Part shown: in pieces, positions 25,977 through 36,011 of the stretch
Layout: each line of letters starts with the position of its first letter
Numbering within the stretch: position 1 is the stretch's first letter
Source: Verrucomicrobiia bacterium
Lineage (GTDB): Bacteria > Verrucomicrobiota > Verrucomicrobiia > Limisphaerales > UBA8199
NCBI GenBank assembly: GCA_035946615.1
Contig: DASYZB010000055.1
Location: 22,843 to 86,842 of the forward strand
Length of the DNA: 64,000 bases
Direction: 5' to 3'
Made by a program: the position numbers and the translations under genes
The notes under the pieces: generated by a model
Database searches by the model: none
The model's input: the letters and a program-made list of their open reading frames with translations, nothing else
What the model was told of the DNA's origin: nothing

Positions 25977-28259
25977 TTATTGCCGCTCTATTTTCATGTG
26001 GGCATTGATGTGCAGCACGACACGCACGCCCCCCTCGACTGTGTTTTGGGCCAGGCCATCCGCGTCTGCGATGTACTGCAGAGGCGTCGTCTCAAGGCGC
26101 AGATCAAAATCCTTTGATTTTTCATCCGGCTTCATGAATTGAACAACGTCGCGCATGACAACCTCGCGGCCTGTGGGGCAACCGATCAAAGCCGAGGCAT
26201 CCTGCGAGCCCGCCGAATCACCAAGGGTTATCGGATCGTTCTCGTTATTGAACAACGGCAGGATTTTTGTGAACATTTCGCGCGCTACAGCGGAGGCAAC
26301 ATCCGAGTCCTTCTGATCGATGTGCTCTTTCCATTTAACCTCCTTTCGCGATCCGGTGAGCAAATCCAGCATCTCCCCACTCAAATCCTTAACCCAACCG
26401 GGACTGACTTTGCCAATTGCGCTGGTGAGAGGAGCCTTTGCCGACGCTGCCAATTGCTTGAGCTGGTCAGGCGTCATGAATTGGAAGATGCCTCCGACCC
26501 GCAGCGTGCGATCCTTGGTTGCGATGTTCTGGCCAGGTAACTCGGGTAACTTGGCTGGGTTCTTCTCCATCGCCTCCCCATAACCATTGCGGTCCAATCC
26601 GTGTACCTCGACGCGGAGCACACCGTCATCGGGCACGAACTGGGTGAGGCGCGGGTCCGACGAACTGATATCAATGTCTAGCTCTTTCTTGCCTTCCAAC
26701 GGGGCAAAGAGGAAGCGGCCATTGACCCCGATGTTCATTCGAACATTATCAAAGCCATGGTGAAAGTTGATCGCTTTCCAATCAAAGGTGACCTTCTTGA
26801 CCAAATCCGCCTGAGTCCCTGTGGGGTCGAACCAGCCGAAGGAGGCACAGAACCCGTACGCAGTCGCGGAGGAATTCACTTTAGATAACTCGACGGTGAT
26901 CCGGACCTGGCGCTGGCGAGGTTTATTGGGATCGGCGATTTCAAGAAGCTCGAGCTTGGGCTTGAGATTCTGATCGAATTGAATGTCTCCGCCAAAGAAT
27001 TCGCTGCCGGTTGGCAGGCCGAAGGGCGCCATCTCGAGGTCCATCAGCAACGTAGGGCGCAAAACGACATTGTTAGCCGGGAACTCGGGGGTATGGCCGA
27101 TAGGCCATTTCAAGTCCACCGGGTCGAATGCTTCCGGCAGGTCCATCACGAAGGTATAGTCCTTGTCATTAAATCTCACTGCGCATTCGGTGTCTTTTTC
27201 ACCCTGGCCCGCTGTGCCGAAATCCAGGTAGCCGCCCTTTTTGCACGCAAAGAAAAGGAAACGTGTGGCGGGAGTGGCGTGCTCGTTTTCCTGGAATTTG
27301 AATCCCTCGTACCGGGCTGCGGCAAAAGCTTTGACCGGGTGAAGTTGAGTCGGCATAAGGCCCTCGTTCTCACCTTTTTTCTCCAAGCTTGTCGTGTGGA
27401 CGCAGTCATACACCCAGCGTCCACAAGCCCAGAAGTAGTCGCCCGCTGTGGGCCAGAACGGCCACTTGGGATGAAAGAAGGCGCCCGGCAAACGCGGTTG
27501 CCCACCCCGATCGCCCGGTAAAACCCCGAAAGCACCCAGGTCAATCAGGCAAGCGATGGAATGAATGCCTCCGCTTCCTACCCTGTCCGGGTGATTAATA
27601 TCGGTCGCCAGCGATAACTTGTGCGCCTCAGCTTCGTCGATCGCCTCCTCCTCGTCCGGTGTGGCCCTATTTCCAAGCCCCAGCACATAGGCATACCCAT
27701 CAATTGGCGCGACATCAAATGCCCAGGGATACCAGCGGTTCCACTGAATATACGGTATGGCTCGCATCAATTGAAAGCTGTCCCGCAGCAGTCCTTCGAC
27801 CTCGCGCTCCACTTCCTTGCCCTCCTTGTTATCAAACTGCGGTCCATAATCTTTTCGGTCCACAGGCACCCAGGCGGGAATCGATTTGATATACTTGCCA
27901 AACAGGGCGCCCTCTACGGTATCGCTGATCAGTTTTGCTAGTTTCTTCTCCAAATCCCCTTCTATCTGTTTGGCTTGTTTGCTGAAGGCTCCCAGAATGC
28001 CCGTGATAATTTTCGGCAAAAGCTTTCCGATTGGGCCTGTTAATACGCTGACAATGGTATCCACAAGCCCATTGGCCAAAATGTCGGCCAAGGCGTCTGT
28101 CTTGAAATCGCTGGGGGCTCGCGCTCCGCAGCGATAACCTTTGCCCGAAGCCGGTTCCCGTTCCTTGTCGAACTGGTCGGATTGGACCCGATGGAACAAT
28201 TGCTGGTGGTGGTCGTCCCAGGGCTTCTTCTCGTTATCCAAATCTTTTAGCATGAGCAA
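25977..28259 (-). CDS. Unrecognised 760-residue protein, candidate T6SS cargo
   Basis: I do not recognise a family. The N-terminal 40 residues are polar with no signal peptide. Residues about 55-110 include a hydrophobic, glycine-containing stretch (ILANGLVDTIVSVLTGPIGK then IITGILGAF) that could insert in a membrane. The middle contains Trp/His-rich loops (WNRWYPWAFDVAP, YFWACGRWVYDCVHTT) and the C-terminal 300 residues look like beta-rich domains (RQVRITVELSKV, MNIGVNGRFLFAPL, GVRVVLHINAHMKIER). It lies 9 bases after the OmpA-like gene in the vgrG transcript, so an effector or spike-loaded protein is a reasonable inference. Confidence 0.7.
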   Translation of the reverse strand: MLMLKDLDNEKKPWDDHHQQLFHRVQSDQFDKEREPASGKGYRCGARAPSDFKTDALADILANGLVDTIVSVLTGPIGKLLPKIITGILGAFSKQAKQIEGDLEKKLAKLISDTVEGALFGKYIKSIPAWVPVDRKDYGPQFDNKEGKEVEREVEGLLRDSFQLMRAIPYIQWNRWYPWAFDVAPIDGYAYVLGLGNRATPDEEEAIDEAEAHKLSLATDINHPDRVGSGGIHSIACLIDLGAFGVLPGDRGGQPRLPGAFFHPKWPFWPTAGDYFWACGRWVYDCVHTTSLEKKGENEGLMPTQLHPVKAFAAARYEGFKFQENEHATPATRFLFFACKKGGYLDFGTAGQGEKDTECAVRFNDKDYTFVMDLPEAFDPVDLKWPIGHTPEFPANNVVLRPTLLMDLEMAPFGLPTGSEFFGGDIQFDQNLKPKLELLEIADPNKPRQRQVRITVELSKVNSSATAYGFCASFGWFDPTGTQADLVKKVTFDWKAINFHHGFDNVRMNIGVNGRFLFAPLEGKKELDIDISSSDPRLTQFVPDDGVLRVEVHGLDRNGYGEAMEKNPAKLPELPGQNIATKDRTLRVGGIFQFMTPDQLKQLAASAKAPLTSAIGKVSPGWVKDLSGEMLDLLTGSRKEVKWKEHIDQKDSDVASAVAREMFTKILPLFNNENDPITLGDSAGSQDASALIGCPTGREVVMRDVVQFMKPDEKSKDFDLRLETTPLQYIADADGLAQNTVEGGVRVVLHINAHMKIERQ

Positions 28260-28268
28260 TTCCTGTAC

Positions 28269-30017
28269 TCAGGGCCGCGACTTTGCCGCCCCGGGTTGAT
28301 CCGCCTTGGCTGGCGCCTTTTTGCCTTCTTCGTCGTCGGGCAAAGTGTCATGGACATCTCGCAACCGCTGCCGCGTGTCCTTATCCAGCACGCCGTCGCC
28401 TTTGCCCACCTTCTCGTTCAACTGAAAAACGCGGACCGCCTCCTTCAGGTCATCATCGTTCCACTCGGCGAACTCGCCCGGCCCATAACCCAGGTTATAA
28501 AGCCGTTGCTTGGCCGCCAGCTTAACCGTTTCATCGACGGTTATGTTGTCTTTCGTGTTCATTTCCACGAGGTCCCCTGCCTTGAGGGTAAACTTCGAGA
28601 ACTTGGCTTCGTCCGCTTGGGACTCATTTTGCTTTTCCTGTTTCTGCTCAGGTGTGACCCCTTTCGGGAGCGATTGGGTCACCTCGATTTTGAGTTCCAT
28701 CGTTGTCTTATCATCAAAAACCGGCAGGCGAATCACGCCTTCGGCGTCGGTTTTGCCCCGAATGGTCGGAGCGGACGGCGTGTCGCCCATCGTGACAACA
28801 AACCGCTTATTGGCAAGCGGGTGGTCCTCCTTGCCAGGCAATGGGGGCTGGGTAAGGACGCGAATCACCCATTGTTTGACGATGCCTTCGCAAGGGGAAT
28901 TGCCCGCAATCCCATGGTAAAAACGGCAAGCAAAGGTCGGCGTTCGGCGCACACCGGGATCCGTTGAACCGGCATTGCCTTGATTATCCTGATCGAAGCC
29001 GAACTTCTTATCGACTTCTGCGTCCGCTGCGCGTCGCTTGTCGCCATCCGACCAGAATCGCGCATGGCAGGCTTGGACTGCATCACCCTGGTTTACGTGC
29101 GGGCAGGGCCATTTCTTGGGGTCAATATGGCTGCCGGGTTTGAACAAAAAGGCAATCACCCGCCGGTTGATCTCATTGGCGGCGTCGCGGTCTTCTTTGC
29201 CTTTCTTCTTATCAGGCTCTGCGTCGAAATCGGCGAGTTTCTTCTTGGATAAAATCAGATTCGGATTGAACTCGCCGCAACCTTGCATATCGCCCTTGCG
29301 TTCTGTACCTGCCCCTCGCGCTAGAAAGTCATTGGTTTTATCCAGAGTGAAGGGTGTCTCTTGTCCTTTAGGGTCTTTTCGGACACAGATTTTGTCCATG
29401 TATGCCTTGATCAACTCCCGCCGGGTCTGCCCCGCCGGTGGAGGATTATCGGGGCCGTTGACTGCATCCTGCATTTTCTGTGTGATTTCCTTGCCCCAGA
29501 CGTCGCCGCCGAATCCCTGGTCCATTAACTGTTCCCAGGTCTTCACATCCCGGATAAGCGTTGCGTACACGGCTTTGACTCGCCGCTGGCTCAGGACGCT
29601 GTTGTAATCATCGCGCCCGACCGGGTCGGCATGACCGAAGATTGACAGCGGCGGCTTTTCTTTCTCGCCGCTCCCGTCGGGTTGAAGTGATTCGGCCAGC
29701 GCATCCCGCATATCGGCCAGCTTGCCAAAGCCCTTTTGGGAGTCCGGGAAGAGCAGGAACGACGAATCAAAGTGAAAATGTTTGTCCGGCAGCGAGACGC
29801 ACCCGACGACAATCAGCATCTCTTTAATGGTATTGAACGTTTTATCGTCAGGAAAAGATGGCGCGACGTGCCGGGGGAATTCAACCTGAACCGGATGGCT
29901 CGCCGCCACAACGTCCTGGCCCAAATCCAGCGAGATGGCCTGTTTTACCGGTTCCTGCTTATCTGGCATACTTTTCCTTATAGCCGCACTATTAGCTGCC
30001 GGTTTTCTCACCGACAA
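28269..30017 (-). CDS. OmpA-like plus C-terminal peptidoglycan-binding domain protein (T6SS cargo region)
   Basis: 582 residues. The N-terminal third has an OmpA-like core, with LSIFGHADPVGRDDYNSVLS followed by QRRVKAVYATLI, the segment that binds diaminopimelate in peptidoglycan. Residues near 400-450 form a carboxypeptidase-regulatory-like strand set (RGKTDAEGVIRLPVFD). The C-terminus (AAKQRLYNLGYGPG to REFQLNEKVG-like VRVFQLNEK, then DGVLDKDTRQRL) is a PG_binding_1 domain. No signal peptide, so export would have to be through the T6SS or it acts inside the cell. Tightly linked to vgrG. Confidence 0.78.
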   Translation of the reverse strand: MSVRKPAANSAAIRKSMPDKQEPVKQAISLDLGQDVVAASHPVQVEFPRHVAPSFPDDKTFNTIKEMLIVVGCVSLPDKHFHFDSSFLLFPDSQKGFGKLADMRDALAESLQPDGSGEKEKPPLSIFGHADPVGRDDYNSVLSQRRVKAVYATLIRDVKTWEQLMDQGFGGDVWGKEITQKMQDAVNGPDNPPPAGQTRRELIKAYMDKICVRKDPKGQETPFTLDKTNDFLARGAGTERKGDMQGCGEFNPNLILSKKKLADFDAEPDKKKGKEDRDAANEINRRVIAFLFKPGSHIDPKKWPCPHVNQGDAVQACHARFWSDGDKRRAADAEVDKKFGFDQDNQGNAGSTDPGVRRTPTFACRFYHGIAGNSPCEGIVKQWVIRVLTQPPLPGKEDHPLANKRFVVTMGDTPSAPTIRGKTDAEGVIRLPVFDDKTTMELKIEVTQSLPKGVTPEQKQEKQNESQADEAKFSKFTLKAGDLVEMNTKDNITVDETVKLAAKQRLYNLGYGPGEFAEWNDDDLKEAVRVFQLNEKVGKGDGVLDKDTRQRLRDVHDTLPDDEEGKKAPAKADQPGAAKSRP

Positions 30018-30035
30018 TTCTCACTCGCATCCGAA

Positions 30036-30680
30036 CTACACCCCGTGTTTCTTTACAAGAACCTTCTGAGTTTTTTCCTCGTCACAAATGCCGGTCACTT
30101 TCAAGCCGTCGGCCTTGTGGTCGCACTGGAATTCTTCGACAGCCCAGCGAAATTGATCGGGGTTCGGCGTTTTGCTGAACCCGGCAAAGTATCCGAGGTT
30201 ATTGAACCGATCCTGTTGTCCCGGGACCTCTTTGACCGGGTCCAACCCGCCTACCACAAGCGCTAAATCCAGGGCCGGGCTGTCTTTGGCTTTCAACTCC
30301 ACCGTTTCATCCTCTTCGGTAATCTCGATTTCATAAAGGTCTTTTTGGGGGCTAACGTCACTCGGGCCGACAGCAGTTGTTGCTTCTAAAATTCGTTCGA
30401 TGGGTTTCTCGCTTAAGTTCAGCAGCTTGACCCTCAGGACCAGTTCCTGGGCGCCGGTTTCAAAGAGGTGCTGCTTTTCGGTTGCGGCAGATTCTTCCCT
30501 TTTTTCCTTATCCGGGATAAAGACCTTGTCGCCCGGAAACAGGACATTCGGATTCTTACGCTTGTCCTTTAAATCCTGGTTCTCGGGGGCATCCCAAATG
30601 GTTTTATAATCGGCGAAACCGTAAGCACGGGCGATCTTGGAAAGATACTCGCCCTGAACGACTGTGTGATACGCGCCCAT
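30036..30680 (-). CDS. LysM plus peptidoglycan-binding domain protein (T6SS cargo region)
   Basis: 214 residues. An N-terminal LysM-type domain (YHTVVQGEYLSKIARAYGF ... NVLFPGDKVFIP, residues 4-56) is followed by a beta domain and a C-terminal PG_binding_1-like helix set (RFNNLGYFAG, FRWAVEEFQCDHKADGLKVTG). No signal peptide. It follows the transthyretin-like gene by 14 bases. Proteins with this layout are often found beside vgrG in T6SS loci; whether they are structural, chaperones or secreted is not settled. Confidence 0.8.
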   Translation of the reverse strand: MGAYHTVVQGEYLSKIARAYGFADYKTIWDAPENQDLKDKRKNPNVLFPGDKVFIPDKEKREESAATEKQHLFETGAQELVLRVKLLNLSEKPIERILEATTAVGPSDVSPQKDLYEIEITEEDETVELKAKDSPALDLALVVGGLDPVKEVPGQQDRFNNLGYFAGFSKTPNPDQFRWAVEEFQCDHKADGLKVTGICDEEKTQKVLVKKHGV

Positions 30681-30694
30681 AATTGATCAAAGCT

Positions 30695-31099
30695 TCATTT
30701 AGGTTTCCACGCCTGTTTTTCCAGCCTGGGGAACGTGACCTTGCACGTCCCCGGGTCAATCCCATCTACCCTCGCAAAACCCTTCTCATCGAGTGTTCCT
30801 TCGGCGGCAGTCTTGCCATCGGGCAAGGTCACTTTATAGGCCTCGCCCGGGACCGGCTTGCCCTTTTTGTCCACCAGCTTGATTTCAATCCAGCTTTTCT
30901 TGTCTTTGGATGCATCGTCCGACTCTGAACCTTTGTGCGGTTTGGTTTGTGCCGAGCCATACTTTCCAGTCTGAGTTCGCCGTTGCTCCGCTTTAATTCT
31001 CTCGACCTCGCCAGGATCGGCCTTGTCGGCCTCCTCGGCTTTTCTCGGCTCTGCCGGTGAGACTGCCGAACCTGCGCTGCCGCTCTTTGGGCTTGGCAT
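30695..31099 (-). CDS. Transthyretin/carboxypeptidase-regulatory-like domain protein beside vgrG
   Basis: 134 residues: a charged, disordered head (about 1-65, Lys/Glu/Ser-rich) and a C-terminal beta-sandwich unit, WIEIKLVDKKGKPVPGEAY then TLPDGKTAAEGTLDEKGFARVDGI. This prealbumin-like domain is typical of small proteins following vgrG, where related domains extend or cap the spike. It starts 14 bases after vgrG. With no PAAR gene visible it is the best candidate in the locus for a spike-tip or adaptor role (inference). Confidence 0.75.
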   Translation of the reverse strand: MPSPKSGSAGSAVSPAEPRKAEEADKADPGEVERIKAEQRRTQTGKYGSAQTKPHKGSESDDASKDKKSWIEIKLVDKKGKPVPGEAYKVTLPDGKTAAEGTLDEKGFARVDGIDPGTCKVTFPRLEKQAWKPK

Positions 31100-31112
31100 A
31101 CGAGACGTCCGT

Positions 31113-33176
31113 TTAGTTGATCATGACCACGCCGCCCTTGAGCGTGAGCATGCCGTCGCCTTTCACCGTGGTCATCGGGCTCTTGATGTCGGCGGTGGCC
31201 GAAGATTGAATCGTCATCGGCGCGTCGGATTTGAGGTCCATTGTCGCGCTGGCTTCAATTTTAATCAAACCATCCGTCTTGAGGGCAATACCGTCCGCCG
31301 CAATGGCGATCGATGAACCTCCTACCTTAATGGTGACGTTGGTCATCCCTTCAATCACCACGTTGTCGGCTTTGAGGTAGTAATCGTTGGTGGTCTGCTC
31401 CGAGTGGGCACCCTTGAAAACTTCAATGACATCCCCGCCCACGGTCAGCGAGAGGCTGCCGTCCACGGCTTTAGCTTCTTTGCCGACCACCTTCAGGTGG
31501 CGGTCCTTGCCGATCTTTTCCATGTGGTCGGCATCCACGGTCTCGCTGCGGTTGTTCTCGACGTGTTCGACCTGGTCTTTTTTAACGATCAGGTGACGCT
31601 CGTTGCCGATAAACTCGTAGGCGTCGTTTTTGATGCGGATGTCCAGGTTCTTTTCGCCATGCATGAACACCTGCTCTTCGCCTTTCTTGTCCTCGAACCG
31701 GATTTCATTAAAGCCTTGGCCGCCCTTGCTGGAATTGGATTTGAAGGCAGAAACGGTTTTGAAATCGGGCAGTTTGTAAGGCGTGGCGGTCGTGGCGTTG
31801 TAAACCCGGCCCGTCACCAGGGGCCGATCGGGGTCACCTTCGAGGAAATCGACGATAACCTCCTGGCCGACTCGAGGCAGGCTGATGGCGCCCCAGCCTT
31901 TGCCCGCTGCGGGCTGGGAAATCCGCAGCCAGCACGACGAATTCTCGTCCACTTTCCCGTAACGGTCCCAATGAAACTGAACTTTGACCCGGCCAAACTC
32001 GTCCGTATCGATCTCTTCGCCTTTCTTGCCCACAACCATTGCCGTTTGAGGGCCTTGGACCACAGGCTTGGGGGTGATGCGCGCGGCGCGGAAAGGCTCT
32101 GCGGCAGCCATGGCGGTGAACGCGCAGGAGAAAAACTCCTCGCCCTTGCCAGCATTGCCCGATTCGTAGGCGCTGACGTTGGCCTGGTAGGACGCGCCGG
32201 TAATCAAGTACTCCCGGTCCTGGTCAGCGCGCGGATGGCCCTTGAGAGTAAATTTGCAGCCCGCTGCAACCCCGCGCACAGTGGCCTGAGCTCGCAGGAT
32301 TTCGTGCTGCGCCTGCAATTCCTGGATGCGCAGTTTGGCATAGTCCTCGCCATCGCTGCGCACCTCGAACTCTCCAGGAAAATCAAAAATCTCGAATGAA
32401 GAGGAAGCATGTTTGCGCGCCACCGTATCATTGACAACAATTGGGGCGGCTGGAGTCTGGAAATAAAAATCGCTCAGCACGTAAGTTCCGGGCTGGACCT
32501 CCTGCTCGATGACCCAATCACTGACAGTTTCGGAAGTCTCCTCGTGTTGATGAGCCCGAGGCCGATAATTCATCGAGTCGTAGCCTGGATAGGGCGCGTG
32601 AGCCGAGCCCGAATCACCCAAGACCATGTTGTGTTTGCCGTTGTCGTGCTCGAAGAAATAATAAATACCCTCCTGTTCCATCAAACGGCTCACGAAATTG
32701 AAATCCGTCTCTCGATACTGAACACAATACTCCCACTCCGTATAAGTCCCCGTCAGGTTGAGCTTGTAGTCCTTGAAACCGTGGGTTTTAAAGACCTCCT
32801 CGATGATATCGGGCACTTTTTTCTTTTGAAAAATCCGGCAGTCAGCCGTGCGAGTCAGAAACCAGAGCCACGGCACCAACGTGGCGCGGTATTGGGCATA
32901 GTTCACCTGCCCCCTGGGCTGCTGCGAACCCTGGACAAAGCGGCTGACAAAGCCGTTGAAGTAGCGGGTCTTTTTATCCGGCAACTCGAGCCGGACGGTG
33001 GCGTTGGTGCCGACAATATCTTCAAATTTGACGCCAGTTTCGGTGCTGGCCAGGTCCACCTCGATCTGGAAGAGCCTCCCCAACTGTTCGCTCATCGAGA
33101 AGCGCTCCAGCAAAAGCTTGTCCTCCCCAAGATTGGTGCTAATGGCTAGAAAACGATTCTTTTGTGCAGCGGGCAT
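31113..33176 (-). CDS. tssI: Type VI secretion spike protein VgrG
   Basis: 687 residues forming the trimeric spike on the Hcp tube. The gp27-like base (residues about 1-380; FQIEVDLAST, VQYRETDFNFVSRLMEQEGIYYFFEHD) is followed by the gp5 OB-fold (DEFGRVKVQFHWDR, SCWLRISQPAAGKGWG, PRVGQEVIVDFLEGDPDRP) and the beta-prism of repeated strands. It ends MLTLKGGVVMIN with no extra effector domain. Both VgrG hallmarks (NFVSRLMEQEGI and GDPDRPLVTGRVYN) are intact. 82 bases after clpV and 13 before the next gene. Confidence 0.97.
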   Translation of the reverse strand: MPAAQKNRFLAISTNLGEDKLLLERFSMSEQLGRLFQIEVDLASTETGVKFEDIVGTNATVRLELPDKKTRYFNGFVSRFVQGSQQPRGQVNYAQYRATLVPWLWFLTRTADCRIFQKKKVPDIIEEVFKTHGFKDYKLNLTGTYTEWEYCVQYRETDFNFVSRLMEQEGIYYFFEHDNGKHNMVLGDSGSAHAPYPGYDSMNYRPRAHQHEETSETVSDWVIEQEVQPGTYVLSDFYFQTPAAPIVVNDTVARKHASSSFEIFDFPGEFEVRSDGEDYAKLRIQELQAQHEILRAQATVRGVAAGCKFTLKGHPRADQDREYLITGASYQANVSAYESGNAGKGEEFFSCAFTAMAAAEPFRAARITPKPVVQGPQTAMVVGKKGEEIDTDEFGRVKVQFHWDRYGKVDENSSCWLRISQPAAGKGWGAISLPRVGQEVIVDFLEGDPDRPLVTGRVYNATTATPYKLPDFKTVSAFKSNSSKGGQGFNEIRFEDKKGEEQVFMHGEKNLDIRIKNDAYEFIGNERHLIVKKDQVEHVENNRSETVDADHMEKIGKDRHLKVVGKEAKAVDGSLSLTVGGDVIEVFKGAHSEQTTNDYYLKADNVVIEGMTNVTIKVGGSSIAIAADGIALKTDGLIKIEASATMDLKSDAPMTIQSSATADIKSPMTTVKGDGMLTLKGGVVMIN

Positions 33177-33258
33177 GACGCTTGTTAGATAGCTGAATCC
33201 TGCTTAGATACCCGATTTCTCATGGTTGGGCAACACGATTTGTTCCACCTGGTTCCAC

Positions 33259-35964
33259 CTAATCGAACGCAAAGGCGAAGTTCCCATCCTTGACCTCAGC
33301 ATGGACGCGCTTGACTTCGCTGCCGGCGGCGAGCCTCGAGAGGAACTCACGGCCGATCTCGGGCAGCATGGTATTGGTGATCATGGCATCGACCATCCGC
33401 GCCCCCCGCTCCAATTCCGTGCACCGCTTCCCAATCAACTCGGGCACGCTCTCGTCATAGGTGAAGGGGACCCGGTGATTTTCGCGGACGCGTTTCTCGA
33501 CGCGCGAGAGATTGAGTTTAATGATCCGCTGGAGCACCTCCTTGCTGATCGGGTAATAGGGCACCACAACCAACCGATTTAACAAGGCATCAGGAAACAC
33601 TTTGATTAACGGGTTGCGCATCGCTTTTTCCAGGCCCTCGCCGTTGGGCATCAGGTCCGGGTCCTTGCACAGGTTAATGATCACATCCTGCGCTGCGTTG
33701 CTGGTCAGGATAATGATGGTGTTCTTGAAATCGATATAACGGCCTTCGGCGTCTTCCATCCAGCCCTTGTCAAATACCTGGAAAAATATCTCGTGGACAT
33801 CCGGGTGCGCCTTCTCGACCTCATCCAGAAGCACGACGCTATAGGGCCGGCGCCGTACCGCCTCGGTCAGAACACCCCCCTCGCCGTAACCGACGTAGCC
33901 CGGAGGGGAGCCCTTCAGGGTGCTCACGGTATGGGCCTCCTGGAACTCACTCATATTGATTGAAATGAGGTTCTGCTCCCCGCCATACAGGGCTTCTGAG
34001 AGTGTCAGGGCCGTTTCGGTTTTGCCAGTCCCGCTGGGGCCGACCAGCATGAAAACCCCAATTGGCCGGTTGGGATTGTCGAGCCGGGCGCGGCTGGTTT
34101 GAATGCGGCGCGCCACCATTTCGAGTGCATACCGCTGGCCGATGACGCGCCGTTCCAGGATGTCCGCCAGTTTCAGGACCTGCTCGATTTCGTTCTTAAC
34201 CATGCGGCCCACCGGGATTCCGGTCCAATCGGCCACGACACTGGCGATGGCATTGGCATCGACGCTGGGGAAAATCAGCGGTGACTCGCCTTGGAACTGT
34301 TTGAGTTTTGCTTGCAGCCCTTTCAGCTCGGAAAGCATCTGATCGCGTTGTTCGCGCGTAATGGCGTCCTTAGGGTCGGCGGGCTTCATATCATTGGGAG
34401 CCGCTTCGATCGTTGAGCCGGCCGCGCGCAGTTTGGCCCTTAAATCGAGAATTTGCGCCACGAGCTCCTTTTCCTCGCCCCAGTGCTTTTCGACTTGCGC
34501 CTGATTCTCCTTTTCCTCCTTGAGCGTTTGACTAATCTCCGCCAGCCGCCCCTGATGCTCCATCCCGGCTGCGGTTTCACGGTCCAGAATCCCCTGTTCC
34601 GTCTCGAGGGCCTGGATACGGCGCCGGCAATCGTCCAACTCCGGCGGCACCGCATGCTGGCTGACGGCTACCCGGGCGGCTGCCGTATCGATCAAGCTGA
34701 CGGCCTTATCGGGCAACTGGCGCCCCGCTATATAACGATGCGACAGCTTGACGGCGGCTTCTATGGCCTCATCGAGGACCTGCACTTTATGGTGTTTCTC
34801 GAACGGAACCATCACCGCCCGCATCATGCGAATGCACTTGGCCTCGTCGGGTTCCTCGACCTTGACGACCTGAAAACGCCGAGTCAGCGCGGGGTCCTTT
34901 TCAATGTGCCGTTTGTATTCGTCCCATGTGGTCGCAGCAATCGTGCGCAGCGTGCCTCGAGCCAGGGCCGGTTTGAGCAAATTGGATGCATCCGCTGCGC
35001 CCCCGCCCCCGGCGCCAATCAGCGTGTGAGCTTCGTCAATGAACAGGATAACCGGTTTTGGAGAGGCCTGGACCTCATCAATCACACCCCGCAACCTCTG
35101 TTCGAATTCCCCTTTCATGCTGGCGCCGGCTTGGAGCAGGCCCACGTCCAGTGACCGTATCGTGACATCTTTGAGCGCCGGCGGCACGTCGCCCGCCAGG
35201 ATGCGCTGAACGAATCCCTCGACCACCGCGGTCTTGCCCACACCAGCTTCGCCCGTAAGAATGGGATTATTCTGCCGCCGTCGCATGAGGATATCAACGC
35301 ACTGCCGGATTTCCTCATCGCGCCCGACAATGGGATCGATCTCGCCCTTTCGAGCCTTTTCCGTCAGGTCAGTGGTAAAGCGCCGCAGCGCTTCCTGTTT
35401 GCCCATCTCCGCCGGCGGCAACGCTCCGCTGGCCTCGCCCGGGGCGGCGCCGGCAGTCATACCGGTGCCATCGCTGGCCCGCAGCGCGTCTTCGGGAGAG
35501 CCGCCCACAATTTTGGCAAAATTATCGGTTAGGGCCTCGAGTTTGATTTTCGCCAACTCACGTGAAATGGCCAGGAACTTGTGATGCATCTCGCTGCTCA
35601 AAAAGCCTACGATGAGGTGGCCGGTGCGGACCTGGTAATCGCCAAAGAGCAGTGTCCCATAAACCCAGCCCCGTTCGATGGCCAACGGGATGTCGGGCGA
35701 GAAGTCCGCAATGGCGGTGGCGCCGCGCGGCAGGCGGTCCAGAGTCGCGATCAGATCGGTCGCCAGCCGCGAGGGATCGATTTGGAAGAATTTAACGATG
35801 CGATGGATGTCGGAGTCCTGCAACTGCAACAACTGGTGGAACCAATGCGCGGTCTCGACGTACGGGTTGCCGCGCAGCTTGCAAAAGATGGTTGCCCCCT
35901 CGATGGCCTTATAGCCGAGGGTATTGAGTTTGCCGAATAAGGTGGTTCGTTTGATTTCAGCCAT
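33259..35964 (-). CDS. tssH: Type VI secretion AAA+ ATPase ClpV
   Basis: 901-residue ClpB-type disaggregase that recycles contracted TssB/TssC sheaths in the cytoplasm. The N-domain (1-150) is followed by AAA-1 with Walker A GEAGVGKT (238-245) and [14 protein letters not shown], a coiled M-domain (about 470-560) and AAA-2 with [12 protein letters not shown] (near 640) and [14 protein letters not shown]. The N-terminus differs from ClpB, as expected of ClpV. The M-domain contains a Pro/Ala/Asp insert. Its presence argues for a functional contractile T6SS rather than a phage tail. Confidence 0.96.
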   Translation of the reverse strand: MAEIKRTTLFGKLNTLGYKAIEGATIFCKLRGNPYVETAHWFHQLLQLQDSDIHRIVKFFQIDPSRLATDLIATLDRLPRGATAIADFSPDIPLAIERGWVYGTLLFGDYQVRTGHLIVGFLSSEMHHKFLAISRELAKIKLEALTDNFAKIVGGSPEDALRASDGTGMTAGAAPGEASGALPPAEMGKQEALRRFTTDLTEKARKGEIDPIVGRDEEIRQCVDILMRRRQNNPILTGEAGVGKTAVVEGFVQRILAGDVPPALKDVTIRSLDVGLLQAGASMKGEFEQRLRGVIDEVQASPKPVILFIDEAHTLIGAGGGGAADASNLLKPALARGTLRTIAATTWDEYKRHIEKDPALTRRFQVVKVEEPDEAKCIRMMRAVMVPFEKHHKVQVLDEAIEAAVKLSHRYIAGRQLPDKAVSLIDTAAARVAVSQHAVPPELDDCRRRIQALETEQGILDRETAAGMEHQGRLAEISQTLKEEKENQAQVEKHWGEEKELVAQILDLRAKLRAAGSTIEAAPNDMKPADPKDAITREQRDQMLSELKGLQAKLKQFQGESPLIFPSVDANAIASVVADWTGIPVGRMVKNEIEQVLKLADILERRVIGQRYALEMVARRIQTSRARLDNPNRPIGVFMLVGPSGTGKTETALTLSEALYGGEQNLISINMSEFQEAHTVSTLKGSPPGYVGYGEGGVLTEAVRRRPYSVVLLDEVEKAHPDVHEIFFQVFDKGWMEDAEGRYIDFKNTIIILTSNAAQDVIINLCKDPDLMPNGEGLEKAMRNPLIKVFPDALLNRLVVVPYYPISKEVLQRIIKLNLSRVEKRVRENHRVPFTYDESVPELIGKRCTELERGARMVDAMITNTMLPEIGREFLSRLAAGSEVKRVHAEVKDGNFAFAFD

Positions 35965-36011
35965 TGCAGGATGTGGTTAAAGTTTGCAGGTTTTACTGTT
36001 TATCATGCGCA

